Positions 16,922 through 25,370 are shown, numbered from the stretch's first letter. The stretch: DNA of 64,000 bases from Vibrio bivalvicida (GCF_001399455.2 NZ_LLEI02000064.1:124001-188000), one strand, 5' to 3'. The notes: generated by a model not told the origin, from the sequence alone. Made by a program: numbers and translations.

Positions 16922-18034
16922 TTAAGCCGCAATTGCTTTAGTGCCATTGGGGCTTAACGTTGGGTATGCACGTATTCCCTGTTTTGAGAACTGAATGTAT
17001 CGAATATCGCCAATACGCAGCTTTTGCTCGGTGACCACTTCGCCAGCGACATCGATGAAGATCGGCGCGGCTTGTTTATCATGCTGAAGTTCACATTCAA
17101 AGCGGTAAAATGCTCCGAGGAACTCTCTGTCTCGGATCTTCACTGGTAGCGCATTATTAAATTGCTCGGCAAAACGAATACTTTCTGGACGTATAGCAAG
17201 ATCAAAACAATCCCCTCTCACCACCTGTTTGTTTTCAATAACGGGAGCAGGAATCAGCGACTCTGCGATACGAAGTTGAGTATCTGTCGCTGCTGAGGCA
17301 GAAATAAAATTCATACTGCCAACAAACTCAGCAACAAAACGAGTAGCAGGGTGTTGATAGATCTCTTGTGGCGTGCCCACTTGCTCAATGACGCCATGAT
17401 TCATCACAACGATTCTGTCGGCCATAGATAGCGCTTCATCTTGGTCATGAGTCACCATGATTGTGGTAATACCCAGTTTGCGCTGAAGCTTGCAAATCTC
17501 ATCTCTTAAGTGAACACGAACTTTGGCATCAAGTGCAGAGAGAGGTTCATCCAGAAGCAATAACCCTGGAGACAAGGCTAACGCTCTCGCAAGGGCAACA
17601 CGCTGCTGCTGTCCACCAGACAATTGGTTAGGGTATTTCTCACCAGAAGTCGGTAAACCAATCATATCAAGCCAATATTCAACCTTTTCTAAAGCTTCTT
17701 GATTGGTCATCCCTTGGTTCTTTAATCCGATGGCAATATTCTCTTGCACGGTTAGGTTTGGAAATAGCGCGTACGATTGAAAAACAATACCAAAGTCGCG
17801 TTTTTCCGGAGGGAGAAAGGTCGTCTCTTGTCCGTCTTGATAAATGCCACCTGAAGTCGGTAGGTCAAGTCCAGCGATAGCTCGCAGTAAGGTCGTTTTT
17901 CCGCAGCCAGACGGGCCAAGAAAGCAGACAAACTCGCCCTTCTCTATCGCCAGTGAAATTTGCTTTAACGCAGTGAACTGGCCAAATTGCTTCACTACAT
18001 TTTCAATTTGTAAGTAAGGTTGGTTAGTTGACAT
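16922..18034 (-). CDS. phnT2: AEP ABC transporter, ATP-binding protein (PhnT2 type)
   Basis: The 370-residue ATPase has Walker A GPSGCGKTT near residue 37, the Q-loop FQSYALFPNLTVQEN, the signature LSGGQQQR, Walker B LLLLDEPLSALD and the H-loop TMVTHDQDEAL, followed by a C-terminal TOBE-like domain (about 245-365). It powers uptake by the fused permease and binding protein encoded nearby. GGAGAG lies 6 bases before the ATG. A perfect 12-bp palindrome (18050-18061), the presumed PhnR operator, is immediately upstream, so this gene probably heads its own promoter-operator unit phnT2-phnU2-phnR. Confidence 0.9.
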   Translation of the reverse strand: MSTNQPYLQIENVVKQFGQFTALKQISLAIEKGEFVCFLGPSGCGKTTLLRAIAGLDLPTSGGIYQDGQETTFLPPEKRDFGIVFQSYALFPNLTVQENIAIGLKNQGMTNQEALEKVEYWLDMIGLPTSGEKYPNQLSGGQQQRVALARALALSPGLLLLDEPLSALDAKVRVHLRDEICKLQRKLGITTIMVTHDQDEALSMADRIVVMNHGVIEQVGTPQEIYQHPATRFVAEFVGSMNFISASAATDTQLRIAESLIPAPVIENKQVVRGDCFDLAIRPESIRFAEQFNNALPVKIRDREFLGAFYRFECELQHDKQAAPIFIDVAGEVVTEQKLRIGDIRYIQFSKQGIRAYPTLSPNGTKAIAA

Positions 18035-18049
18035 AACACACTCTCCAAA

Positions 18050-18061
18050 TGGTATATACCA
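18050..18061. promoter_or_regulatory. Putative PhnR operator upstream of phnT2
   Basis: TGGTATATACCA is a perfect 12-bp palindrome located 16-27 bases before the phnT2 start. It shares the form TGGTnTRnACCA with sites before phnS2 and phnW, and fits the binding pattern of HutC-type GntR proteins. Confidence 0.7.
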
Positions 18062-18189
18062 ACCTTAAATCTGGTTTATTTCAGTGGCATGACAAATTTA
18101 TAGAGCAAAGATGACAATAAAATGAATTCACTCGGTTAGCGTATTGTCTGTGACCGAACAATTAGCTAGGTCAATTTACGCCCTAAACC

Positions 18190-18594
18190 TCACAGCTCAA
18201 TAGACATCTTAAAGTACGGAATTTCCCCTTTGTAAAAGCGCTCACCTTGTTTACTCATACCGAATTTGCGATAGATACCCAGTGCTGATTCACGTGCATC
18301 ACACCAAAAAAATGTCACTTGAAAATCTCGAACTTCACTTAGCATGGTTTCCAACATCATTGAGCCTATACCCTGCCCTTGATACTCAGGCAAAACAGCA
18401 AATTTGCGTAGTCGAGCTTCATCTTGCTCAACAAAGACCGATGCGACACCGGCTAACTGATCTCCGATAAAGCCTCCGTAGTGAAAGCCAAATTCATCTT
18501 CTGCCACGCGACAAAACTCTAAGCTCTTTGTCGGCCATAACACCGCATGCCTCAACGCGAGTGTTTGTTCTGCTGTAACTCTTTCTACTCTCAT
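18190..18594 (-). CDS. GNAT-family N-acetyltransferase inside the phosphonate cluster
   Basis: A 134-residue single-domain acetyltransferase. The acetyl-CoA-binding signature is LPEYQGQGIGSMMLETML (motif A, near residues 72-89), followed by ALGIYRKFGM. AAGGAG precedes the ATG. It sits between the binding-protein gene and the ATPase gene on the same strand, separated from the former by a terminator and a tandem repeat. It could acetylate aminoalkylphosphonates as PhnO does, but nothing in the sequence proves this. A housekeeping GNAT inserted in the cluster is the alternative. Confidence 0.8.
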   Translation of the reverse strand: MRVERVTAEQTLALRHAVLWPTKSLEFCRVAEDEFGFHYGGFIGDQLAGVASVFVEQDEARLRKFAVLPEYQGQGIGSMMLETMLSEVRDFQVTFFWCDARESALGIYRKFGMSKQGERFYKGEIPYFKMSIEL

Positions 18595-18614
18595 GATGCT
18601 CTCCTTGCCCTCCA

Positions 18615-18678
18615 GTTATCCCGTTATCCCGTTATCCTGTTATCCTGTTATCCTGTTATCCTGTTATCCTGTTATCCT
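18615..18678. repeat. Eight tandem copies of an 8-bp unit
   Basis: GTTATCCY is repeated eight times without interruption: two GTTATCCC copies, then six GTTATCCT copies. The array begins 21 bases upstream of the GNAT start codon and ends before the phnS2 terminator, so it lies in the GNAT leader or promoter. Such perfect short repeats are prone to slippage. Confidence 0.95.
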
Positions 18679-18701
18679 AATTCGCACTTAACTTTGCTGA
18701 A

Positions 18702-18733
18702 AAGCAAAAAGGAGAGCAACCCTGCTCTCCTTT
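18702..18733 (-). terminator. Intrinsic terminator after phnS2
   Basis: GGAGAGC and GCTCTCC pair with flanking AAA/TTT (10-bp stem, loop of 6). On the minus strand the hairpin is followed by a T-rich TTTTGCTTTT. It should end most phnS2 transcripts before the GNAT gene. Confidence 0.82.
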
Positions 18734-18755
18734 GTTATCTCAATGACCAATCAGC

Positions 18756-19763
18756 TTACGATTTCGGCTCTGATTTAGCGTCAAATTTCGCCGACCAAGC
18801 CGCTAGGATATCCGCACGCTTGCTGCCCATCTGAGCAAAGTCCATCCTAGCCATATTCGCTTCAACATTCGGGAAGTTAGACACCGTTGCTTTCACATCT
18901 TTGTGACCAACCACTGGGTACATCTCTATATAAAGCTCATTTGCTGCTTTCGAAATAGACCAATCAACAAGACGCATAGCTGCGTCAGACTCTTTCACTA
19001 AGCCGACCGCTTCTGATTCCCAACCGATGCCTTTAGGTGTAATCACCGCTAAAGGAGCGCCTTGTGTTTTTAGCTTAGCGCCACGACTTGCCATTGAAAT
19101 ACCAATCGCAACTTCACCCATGCCTGCTTGTACACATGGCTTAGAACCGGAATGCGTGTAGTGTGCAATGTTCTTATCTAGATCGCGCATGTAGTTCCAC
19201 GCTTTGTCTTCGCCCATATTCTGCAGCCAAGCTGAAACTTGCATATAGCCAGTCCCTGAAGAAGCTGGGTTAGGCATTGCGATATGACCTTTGTATACAG
19301 GTTTAGTCAGATCTTGCCAAGACGTCGGCTTTGGCAGGTTCAGCTGCTTAGCAACCGCTTCGTTAAAACATACCGCGTTAAAGAATGCGTCGTTACCAAA
19401 CCAAGCTTGGTTTGATTGCGGGTCATTCAAACTGGCATTCAGTTGATCCAGGCCTTTAGGCGTGTATGGCTGTAGAAGACCTTCTTCTTTTAGTAACGCC
19501 ATTGAAGAACCAGCCAGGCCCCAAACAACCTCTGCACGCGGGTTGTTTTTTTCTGCAAGTAGCTTAGCAGTCATGATGCCTGTTGAGTCACGAACCCATT
19601 TGATTTTGATATCAGGGTTTTCTTTTTCGAAAGCATTTTTGTACTTTGCCAGAATGTCAGTTTCGAAAGCCGTGTAAACCGTCACTTCCTGTGCTGCCAT
19701 TGCGTTTGTTGCCAGCAGAGAAACAAGTGCAGCTAGCGATCCTTTCATCAAACGGTTTTTCAT
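18756..19763 (-). CDS. phnS2: AEP ABC transporter, periplasmic binding protein (PhnS2 type)
   Basis: The 335-residue protein has a signal peptide (hydrophobic residues 8-22, cleavage likely after AMA) and the fold of class II solute-binding proteins related to iron(III) binders, opening with VTVYTAFETDIL and including PNPASSGTGYM. It matches the PhnS2 family of putative 2-aminoethylphosphonate binding proteins. I use the ATG at 19763, where GGAG is six bases upstream; an adjacent ATG three bases earlier and a TTG further out are less well spaced. It is divergent from phnW across about 290 bases holding two putative operators. Expression is probably higher than that of the permease genes because it has its own terminator. 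Confidence 0.9.
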   Translation of the reverse strand: MKNRLMKGSLAALVSLLATNAMAAQEVTVYTAFETDILAKYKNAFEKENPDIKIKWVRDSTGIMTAKLLAEKNNPRAEVVWGLAGSSMALLKEEGLLQPYTPKGLDQLNASLNDPQSNQAWFGNDAFFNAVCFNEAVAKQLNLPKPTSWQDLTKPVYKGHIAMPNPASSGTGYMQVSAWLQNMGEDKAWNYMRDLDKNIAHYTHSGSKPCVQAGMGEVAIGISMASRGAKLKTQGAPLAVITPKGIGWESEAVGLVKESDAAMRLVDWSISKAANELYIEMYPVVGHKDVKATVSNFPNVEANMARMDFAQMGSKRADILAAWSAKFDAKSEPKS

Positions 19764-19815
19764 CATCTTCTCCAATTAAGACTATTACGTTTGTTAAACC
19801 TTGCCGAATTAGCAT

Positions 19816-19827
19816 TGGTCTGTACCA
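19816..19827. promoter_or_regulatory. Putative PhnR operator upstream of phnS2
   Basis: TGGTCTGTACCA has 4-bp palindromic arms and the same 12-bp layout as the other two sites. It lies 53 bases before the phnS2 start. Confidence 0.6.
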
Positions 19828-20013
19828 GTTGACGTAATACACCCTAAAAGCGCTTTATTACGATTAAATGAACAAAAAATGGCACTTTTTTAAATAATTG
19901 ACGAAAAACTGCGCGGAATTTTGCCGACGAATTTTTCATATGAAAGTTTTATTAAATTCGATTTTCTGACCTTTACTGTTGTTTTTTCCTCTTGCTAAAG
20001 TAAATCTAAACTC

Positions 20014-20025
20014 TGGTGTAGACCA
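20014..20025. promoter_or_regulatory. Putative PhnR operator upstream of phnW
   Basis: TGGTGTAGACCA lies 24 bases before the phnW start. It is close to the TGGTCTAGACCA core known for HutC/DasR-type GntR regulators. Confidence 0.68.
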
Positions 20026-20049
20026 CTTATAGTTAAAATGGAAATCGAG

Positions 20050-21153
20050 ATGAAAAACGAATACCTACTGCTGACTCCGGGTCCTTTATCGACATCTGAA
20101 ACCGTTCGTGAAGCCATGCTTAAAGATTGGTGTACATGGGATGATGACTACAACAAAGACATAGTAGAAGTTATTCGCACTAAGCTAGTAAAACTCGCAA
20201 CAGAGCAAGATGGCTACACTAGCGTACTGATGCAAGGCAGTGGCACTGCATCTGTAGAAGCGACGATTGGCAGCGCGATTAGCAAAGACGGCAAATTGTT
20301 GGTTGTTGACAACGGCGCATACGGCGCACGTATCGCTCAAATTGCTGAGTATCTAAATATTCCATGCCATGTAGTTTCCCCTGGCGAAACATCACAGCCA
20401 CACTTGAATGAGGTGGAAACTGCATTGGCATCGGATCCTACCATCACCCATGTTGCGATTGTTCACTGCGAAACCACGACAGGCATGCTTAACCCAATTG
20501 AAGCTTTTGCGTCGATGGCAAAAGCGCACGACAAAGTGGTGATTCTCGATGCAATGTCGAGCTTTGGTGGGATTCCTATCGATATTGCAAAGCTCAACAT
20601 CGACTTTATGATCAGCTCTGCAAACAAATGTATTCAAGGCGTACCGGGTTTTGGCTTTGTAATCGCAAAACAAACTGAGCTAGAAAAATGCCAAGGTCAG
20701 GCACGCTCTTTAAGCCTTGATCTTTACGACCAATGGCATTGTATGGAAGCGAACCACGGTAAATGGCGTTTCACGTCTCCAACGCACACGGTTCGCGCTT
20801 TCTACCAAGCTTTGTTAGAGCTTGAGCAAGAAGGCGGTGTCGAAGCGCGTCACAACCGTTACCAGACTAACCAGAAAACACTGGTTGCGGGTATGCGCTC
20901 TCTGGGTTTTGAACCACTACTGAATGATGAGCTTCATTCACCAATCATCACCTCTTTCTACTCTCCAACACACAGTGACTACCAGTTCAAAGAGTTCTAC
21001 ACCCGTTTGAAGGAACAAGGTTTTGTGATTTATCCGGGTAAGGTATCGAACGCAGATTGCTTCCGTATCGGCAACATTGGCGAAGTGTACCCTGCGGATA
21101 TTGAGCGCCTAATCGGTGCGATTAAAAAAGCCATGTACTGGCAAGTTACTTAA
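20050..21153 (+). CDS. phnW: 2-aminoethylphosphonate--pyruvate transaminase
   Basis: This 367-residue PLP enzyme transfers the amino group of AEP to pyruvate, giving phosphonoacetaldehyde and alanine. It matches Salmonella PhnW along its length: YLLLTPGPLSTS at the start, CTWDDDYN, QGSGTASVEA, and the PLP lysine (about K193) in SSANKCIQG. I start at the second ATG (20050), which aligns with the Salmonella N-terminus and has GGAAATCGAG before it. It heads the plus-strand operon phnW-pbfA-phnX; the next gene begins 25 bases after the stop. Confidence 0.97.
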   Translation: MKNEYLLLTPGPLSTSETVREAMLKDWCTWDDDYNKDIVEVIRTKLVKLATEQDGYTSVLMQGSGTASVEATIGSAISKDGKLLVVDNGAYGARIAQIAEYLNIPCHVVSPGETSQPHLNEVETALASDPTITHVAIVHCETTTGMLNPIEAFASMAKAHDKVVILDAMSSFGGIPIDIAKLNIDFMISSANKCIQGVPGFGFVIAKQTELEKCQGQARSLSLDLYDQWHCMEANHGKWRFTSPTHTVRAFYQALLELEQEGGVEARHNRYQTNQKTLVAGMRSLGFEPLLNDELHSPIITSFYSPTHSDYQFKEFYTRLKEQGFVIYPGKVSNADCFRIGNIGEVYPADIERLIGAIKKAMYWQVT

Positions 21154-21178
21154 ATAGCCTTCAGGAAGAGATAGTGTT

Positions 21179-22558
21179 ATGACTGAAAATGTACAACCGA
21201 CCCATTTCCGTAGCGAAGGGGACGTCAACACCACAGCAGCGCGCCAAGCATGGAACGCGTCTATGAATGACAAGCGCACACAAGCCTTACTGAAGCGAGA
21301 TTCTGATGTGTTTCTTCATCAGGCAATGTCGACGCCTTGTCTCGATACATTAGAGGTAGCAGAAGGCATCTACATCCAAGATTCGACAGGCCAAAAGTAC
21401 ATGGACTTCCATGGCAATAATGTTCACCAGTTGGGTTACGGACATCCACATGTGATTGAGCGTGTGCAAGAGCAAATTGCTAAGTTGCCGTTTTCACCAC
21501 GCCGTTTTACTAACCAAACTGCAATTGAATGTGCTGAGAAGCTAACGCAAATCTGTGGTGGTGAGTTAAATCGTGTCCTGTTTGCACCGGGTGGCACATC
21601 CGCTGTTGGTATGGCGCTAAAACTGGCACGCCATATCACAGGCAACTACAAGGTTGTCTCTTTATGGGATTCTTTCCATGGTGCGTCACTGGATGCAATC
21701 TCTGTCGGTGGTGAAGCCTGCTTTCGTCAAGGTATGGGACCACTAATGGCCGGCGTAGAACGTATACCACCAGCAGTATCTTACCGAGGCGCCCTTCCAT
21801 CACCAGACGGCAGTGACGTGCATTACGCCGACTACCTTGAGTACGTGATTGAGAAAGAAGGCGGTGTCGGGGCATTTATCGCCGAAGCAGTTCGCAACAC
21901 TGATGTACAAGTGCCAAGTAAAGCCTACTGGAAACGCATCCGTGAAATCTGTGATAAACACAATGTCATTCTGATTATCGACGACATTCCCAACGGAATG
22001 GGTCGCAGCGGCGAATGGTTTACCTATCAAGCTTACGATATTGAGCCAGACATTCTGTGCATTGGTAAAGGTTTAGGCGGAGGCTTAGTGCCTATCGCCG
22101 CTATGATAACCAAAGATAAATACAACACTGCTGAGCAAATCTCTATGGGCCATTATACCCATGAGAAAAGCCCAATCGGCTGCGCGGCGGCACTGGCAAC
22201 CATGGAAGCGATAGAGCAAGACAGCTTGCTAGACAAAGCCAAAGCCGACAGCCAGTTCATGCGTGACAAGCTGCTACAAATGAAAGCCAAATACCCAGTA
22301 ATTGGCGATGTGCGCGGCATCGGCATGCTGTGGGGTATTGAACTGGTCACCGACCATGAGAGCAAGCAACGCGCCTATGACGAAGCCGAAACTGTACTCT
22401 ACCAATGCCTCAACCACGGTATGAGCTTTAAGGTGTCACAAGGCAATGTGATCCAGCTTAGCCCACCGCTGATCATCACTCGCGAACAATTGACAGAAGC
22501 CTTAGCCATCTTCGAAGAAGCCATCGCCAAAGTGTGCAAAGACTTTAACTACTCGTAA
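21179..22558 (+). CDS. pbfA: PbfA, (R)-1-hydroxy-2-aminoethylphosphonate ammonia-lyase (class III aminotransferase fold)
   Basis: The 459-residue protein has the class III aminotransferase fold, with DFHGNNVHQLGYGHP near residues 76-90, the cofactor aspartate in LIIDDIPNGMGRSG, and the PLP lysine K297 in CIGKGLGGG. Its place between phnW and phnX matches the gene characterised in Vibrio splendidus as PbfA. That enzyme does not transaminate AEP but eliminates ammonia from (R)-1-hydroxy-AEP to yield phosphonoacetaldehyde. This would feed a second natural phosphonate into PhnX. AGGAAGA precedes the ATG. Assignment rests on fold plus exact genomic context; a true aminotransferase is the alternative. 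Confidence 0.85.
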   Translation: MTENVQPTHFRSEGDVNTTAARQAWNASMNDKRTQALLKRDSDVFLHQAMSTPCLDTLEVAEGIYIQDSTGQKYMDFHGNNVHQLGYGHPHVIERVQEQIAKLPFSPRRFTNQTAIECAEKLTQICGGELNRVLFAPGGTSAVGMALKLARHITGNYKVVSLWDSFHGASLDAISVGGEACFRQGMGPLMAGVERIPPAVSYRGALPSPDGSDVHYADYLEYVIEKEGGVGAFIAEAVRNTDVQVPSKAYWKRIREICDKHNVILIIDDIPNGMGRSGEWFTYQAYDIEPDILCIGKGLGGGLVPIAAMITKDKYNTAEQISMGHYTHEKSPIGCAAALATMEAIEQDSLLDKAKADSQFMRDKLLQMKAKYPVIGDVRGIGMLWGIELVTDHESKQRAYDEAETVLYQCLNHGMSFKVSQGNVIQLSPPLIITREQLTEALAIFEEAIAKVCKDFNYS

Positions 22559-22618
22559 TACGAAACCCATTATATCCGGAGCGTAAATACGCGCTGTAGC
22601 AAAACAAAAGGATTAAAT

Positions 22619-23434
22619 ATGAACAACTCACCAATTCAGGCAGTCATCTTTGACTGGGCAGGCACTATCGTCGACTTCGGCTCATTTGCGCCAACCAGCA
22701 TCTTTGTTGAAGCATTCAAACAAGGCTTTGATTTCGATATCGACCTTGAAGAAGCGCGTGAACCAATGGGCCTTGGTAAGTGGGACCACATCCAGGCAGT
22801 GGGCCGAATTCCTGCGGTAGATAAACGCTGGAATGAGAAGTTTGGTCGCTCGATGACTAGCGAAGACATTGACGCAATCTACGCGGCGTTTATGCCTCTG
22901 CAAAAAGCAAAAGTGGCAGACCACGCAGAACCAATCCTGAATGCAATTGAAGTGGTAAACGACCTCAAAGATAAAGGCATTAAGATTGGCTCTTGTTCTG
23001 GTTACCCTCGTGAGGTGATGGACGTACTGGTTCCTGTTGCGGCTGATTACGGCTACAAGCCCGATTACGTAGTGGCAACAGATGATCTTCCTCAAGGTGG
23101 TCGACCTGCACCATTTATGGCATTGAAGAACGTGATTGAGCTGAATGTAACCGATGTTAATGCCTGTATCAAAGTCGATGATGCCGCACCGGGCATCGAT
23201 GAGGGCCACAACGCCGGTATGTGGACTGTTGGTCTGTTGCTTTCTGGTAACGAAGCTGGATTGACGTTTGAAGAGTACCAAGCAGCCGATGAAGTAACGC
23301 TAAGTGCCGCTCGTGAAAAGGCGCGCACCAAGCTTATTCAAAGCTCACCACATTATCTAATCGACACAATTGCTGATTTTCCAAAAGTCATCGCTGATAT
23401 CGAACACCGCCTAGAAGCCGGCGAACGGCCGTAA
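22619..23434 (+). CDS. phnX: Phosphonoacetaldehyde hydrolase (phosphonatase)
   Basis: A 271-residue HAD-superfamily enzyme that cleaves the C-P bond of phosphonoacetaldehyde to acetaldehyde and phosphate. The nucleophile aspartate is D12 in IFDWAGT, the Schiff-base lysine is about K54 in GLGKWDHI, and the later HAD motifs are SCSGYPREV and KVDDAAPGI. It completes the route from AEP (via PhnW) and hydroxy-AEP (via PbfA) to phosphate. The gap to pbfA is 60 bases. A long inverted repeat follows the stop. Confidence 0.96.
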   Translation: MNNSPIQAVIFDWAGTIVDFGSFAPTSIFVEAFKQGFDFDIDLEEAREPMGLGKWDHIQAVGRIPAVDKRWNEKFGRSMTSEDIDAIYAAFMPLQKAKVADHAEPILNAIEVVNDLKDKGIKIGSCSGYPREVMDVLVPVAADYGYKPDYVVATDDLPQGGRPAPFMALKNVIELNVTDVNACIKVDDAAPGIDEGHNAGMWTVGLLLSGNEAGLTFEEYQAADEVTLSAAREKARTKLIQSSPHYLIDTIADFPKVIADIEHRLEAGERP

Positions 23435-23455
23435 TTAATTAGGCGACTAAACAAA

Positions 23456-23484
23456 GCAAAGGGCTCACGAGAGCCCTTTGCTGT
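23456..23484 (+). terminator. Terminator after phnX
   Basis: GCAAAGGGCTC and GAGCCCTTTGC form a perfect 11-bp stem with loop ACGA between convergent genes. The T-run is poor (TGTATGT), but the hairpin is strong. Confidence 0.7.
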
Positions 23485-23493
23485 ATGTCTGCG

Positions 23494-24087
23494 TTAATAC
23501 AACCGAAGCTGATAAATCACCTGTTGCAGTATCATCGCGCCTTCGTCGGTAATCATCCAGCAGTAAAGTAGGATGTTGATCACGAGTGTTGTCCAAAACA
23601 AGAACTTAAAGCCAATATCATGATACTTGTGGTGCATAAACGACTGAGCAAATAAAGCACCAATCCAGCCACCCAACAGATTGAGCGCGTGAAAACTCAC
23701 CTCAGGAATGCGCCAACTACGCGTCATTTTGGCATGTTTGTCAAACGCATAAACGGTGTAGGTAACAGTACTCACAGCAAAGTAGAACAAACAAGCGACA
23801 ACTGGAAAATCGAGCAGCACAACACTACCAACCAAAGCGCTACAAAACCAAATAGCAATAGCCAATGAAAAGTTAAATACGACTGGTCTTTTAATTTCAA
23901 TGGCGCGCATCATTCCATTGCTATCTGCACCAAGCCTAAATATTACGGGTTCACTTACGCTGGGTATCTGAGATGCATTGGCTAAATCGCTAATATGAAA
24001 TCGAATCTGAGTATCTTGATTCTCAACCGAAATATAGCCATACCCCTTATTCTGATCCCAACAAGCAATCGTTCCTTGAATTGACAT
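23494..24087 (-). CDS. Cold-shock-domain plus DUF1294 membrane protein
   Basis: The 197-residue protein has an N-terminal cold-shock domain (1-65, with GTIACWDQNKGYGYIS and RFHISDL), followed by three or four hydrophobic helices of DUF1294, including AFDKHAKMTRSWRIPE and LNLLGGWIGALFAQ. This fusion is common in gamma-proteobacteria. A role in nucleic-acid binding near the membrane is suggested by the architecture only. I start at the ATG at 24087 behind GAGGG rather than 24 bases upstream. Confidence 0.82.
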   Translation of the reverse strand: MSIQGTIACWDQNKGYGYISVENQDTQIRFHISDLANASQIPSVSEPVIFRLGADSNGMMRAIEIKRPVVFNFSLAIAIWFCSALVGSVVLLDFPVVACLFYFAVSTVTYTVYAFDKHAKMTRSWRIPEVSFHALNLLGGWIGALFAQSFMHHKYHDIGFKFLFWTTLVINILLYCWMITDEGAMILQQVIYQLRLY

Positions 24088-24282
24088 GAAAGTCCCTCGC
24101 CCTAGCAACAACGTTAATTAGATTTTCATATTGTTAAATAAGCTATAGCACACATAATCCACCATGTGCATATTCTTGCAATTTTCTGTATTTTTTTTGA
24201 CATGAAACACTACTGACAAGTTCTGACACAAGCTTTGCCTATTCTTATTCCGAATCTAAAACACAAAATAAGGAATATGATT

Positions 24283-24603
24283 ATGAAAAGTGTCATCGAA
24301 ATCGTTCGCTTCAAGCTATTAGAATCCGCAACGTCAGAACAACTCGTATCAGCTAGCGAACAAAGCCAAAAGTTTGTTTCATCCCTAGAAGGGTTTGAAT
24401 ATCGCTCACTAAGCTTTGACAAAGATTCGAACACTTGGACAGATGTTGTCTATTGGAATTCAATGGAAAATGCACAAGCAGCTGGCAAACAATTTATGTC
24501 ATGTGAAGACTGCCAACCATTAATGGCATTAATTGACCCGGAGTCGGTCATCATGCAACATCAAACAATCATGATGAGTGACCTTGCGGAAAAATACCAA
24601 TAG
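24283..24603 (+). CDS. Small protein with an antibiotic-biosynthesis-monooxygenase-like (dimeric alpha-beta barrel) fold
   Basis: A 106-residue protein opening with SVIEIVRFKLLES and containing GFEYRSLSFD and WTDVVYWNSMENAQAAGKQF. This is the ABM-like ferredoxin fold often seen in small dimeric proteins. The start at 24283 has AGGA eight bases upstream; an ATG six bases earlier is too close to it. It precedes, by about 70 bases, a WYL-type regulator on the same strand, an arrangement typical of a regulator and its small target gene. Function is unknown; catalytic monooxygenase activity should not be assumed. Confidence 0.65.
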   Translation: MKSVIEIVRFKLLESATSEQLVSASEQSQKFVSSLEGFEYRSLSFDKDSNTWTDVVYWNSMENAQAAGKQFMSCEDCQPLMALIDPESVIMQHQTIMMSDLAEKYQ

Positions 24604-24675
24604 TCTCGCATCGATAGGTAGGGTGTCCTAGTTGGCCTCTACCTAATCAAAAAAACTCTATTGTTGAGAGGAAAT

Positions 24676-25362
24676 GTGAGTAAATCAGAACGACTATTTG
24701 AACTTTTAACCTTACTTCGAGCCAAGCGTTATGCGGTAACAGCCGCTCACCTTGCCGAGCAGATGGAAGTCAGTGAAAGGACCATCTATCGTGACATTCA
24801 GTCTCTACTTAACTCTGGGGTTCCCATTCAAGGAGAAGCCGGTGTTGGATACATGCTTCAAGCTGATTCTCACCTGCCCCCTCTTATGTTTACTGATAAA
24901 GAGATGGTAGCGCTAGAGCTTGGAATGCGCATGGTTCGCGCTTGGTCTGACGATGAACTCGCGGCCGCTTCTAAATCTGCATCATCAAAGATCCTCTCGG
25001 TGCTACCCGATAAACTTAAGCAGCAAATTGAACGCTTTCCTATCTTAGTACCTGAAATCCATGCTTCAACAAGAAACGCCACCCGCGGTAAAATGCTTCG
25101 CCATGCAACTGACGCCAAATTGAAAATCGAAATTGATTATTGCGATCAAAAAGGTGATAAAACTGTACGCAAGTTACAACCGCTAGGACAGATCTTTTGG
25201 GGGAAAATATGGACATTGGTTGCGTGGTGTGAGCTAAGAGATGACTATCGGCATTTTCGCATTGATAGAATTGAGAAACTCAATATTCTTGATGAGGTAT
25301 TCGAGACATCAACGGAAAAATGCCTCGAACACTATATTAAACAGCATGCACCAGATGCTTAA
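24676..25362 (+). CDS. YafY-type transcriptional regulator (HTH-WYL)
   Basis: A 228-residue regulator with an N-terminal helix-turn-helix of the DeoR/HTH_11 type (SKSERLFELLTLL, then VTAAHLAEQMEVSERTIYRD) and a C-terminal WYL domain (about 130-215, with IEIDYCDQKGDKTVRKLQPLG and HFRIDRIEKL). WYL domains bind small ligands or nucleic acids. A GTG at 24676 with GAGAGG five bases upstream is the best start; an in-frame TTG lies 15 bases earlier. It probably controls itself and the ABM-like gene before it. Confidence 0.85.
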   Translation: MSKSERLFELLTLLRAKRYAVTAAHLAEQMEVSERTIYRDIQSLLNSGVPIQGEAGVGYMLQADSHLPPLMFTDKEMVALELGMRMVRAWSDDELAAASKSASSKILSVLPDKLKQQIERFPILVPEIHASTRNATRGKMLRHATDAKLKIEIDYCDQKGDKTVRKLQPLGQIFWGKIWTLVAWCELRDDYRHFRIDRIEKLNILDEVFETSTEKCLEHYIKQHAPDA

Positions 25363-25370
25363 ACCTAGTT

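Noticed and set aside
18615..18678. CRISPR-like array
   Set aside because: Repeats are 8 bp and directly adjacent, with no spacers and no cas genes.
18547..18834. Plus-strand frame encoding a repetitive YPVILLSC peptide
   Set aside because: It is only the translation of the 8-bp tandem repeat plus antisense of the GNAT and phnS2 ends, with no ribosome binding site.
22682..23281. 199-residue minus-strand frame opposite phnX
   Set aside because: It is a long shadow of phnX, which is certain; composition rich in His, Cys and Arg is typical of antisense frames.
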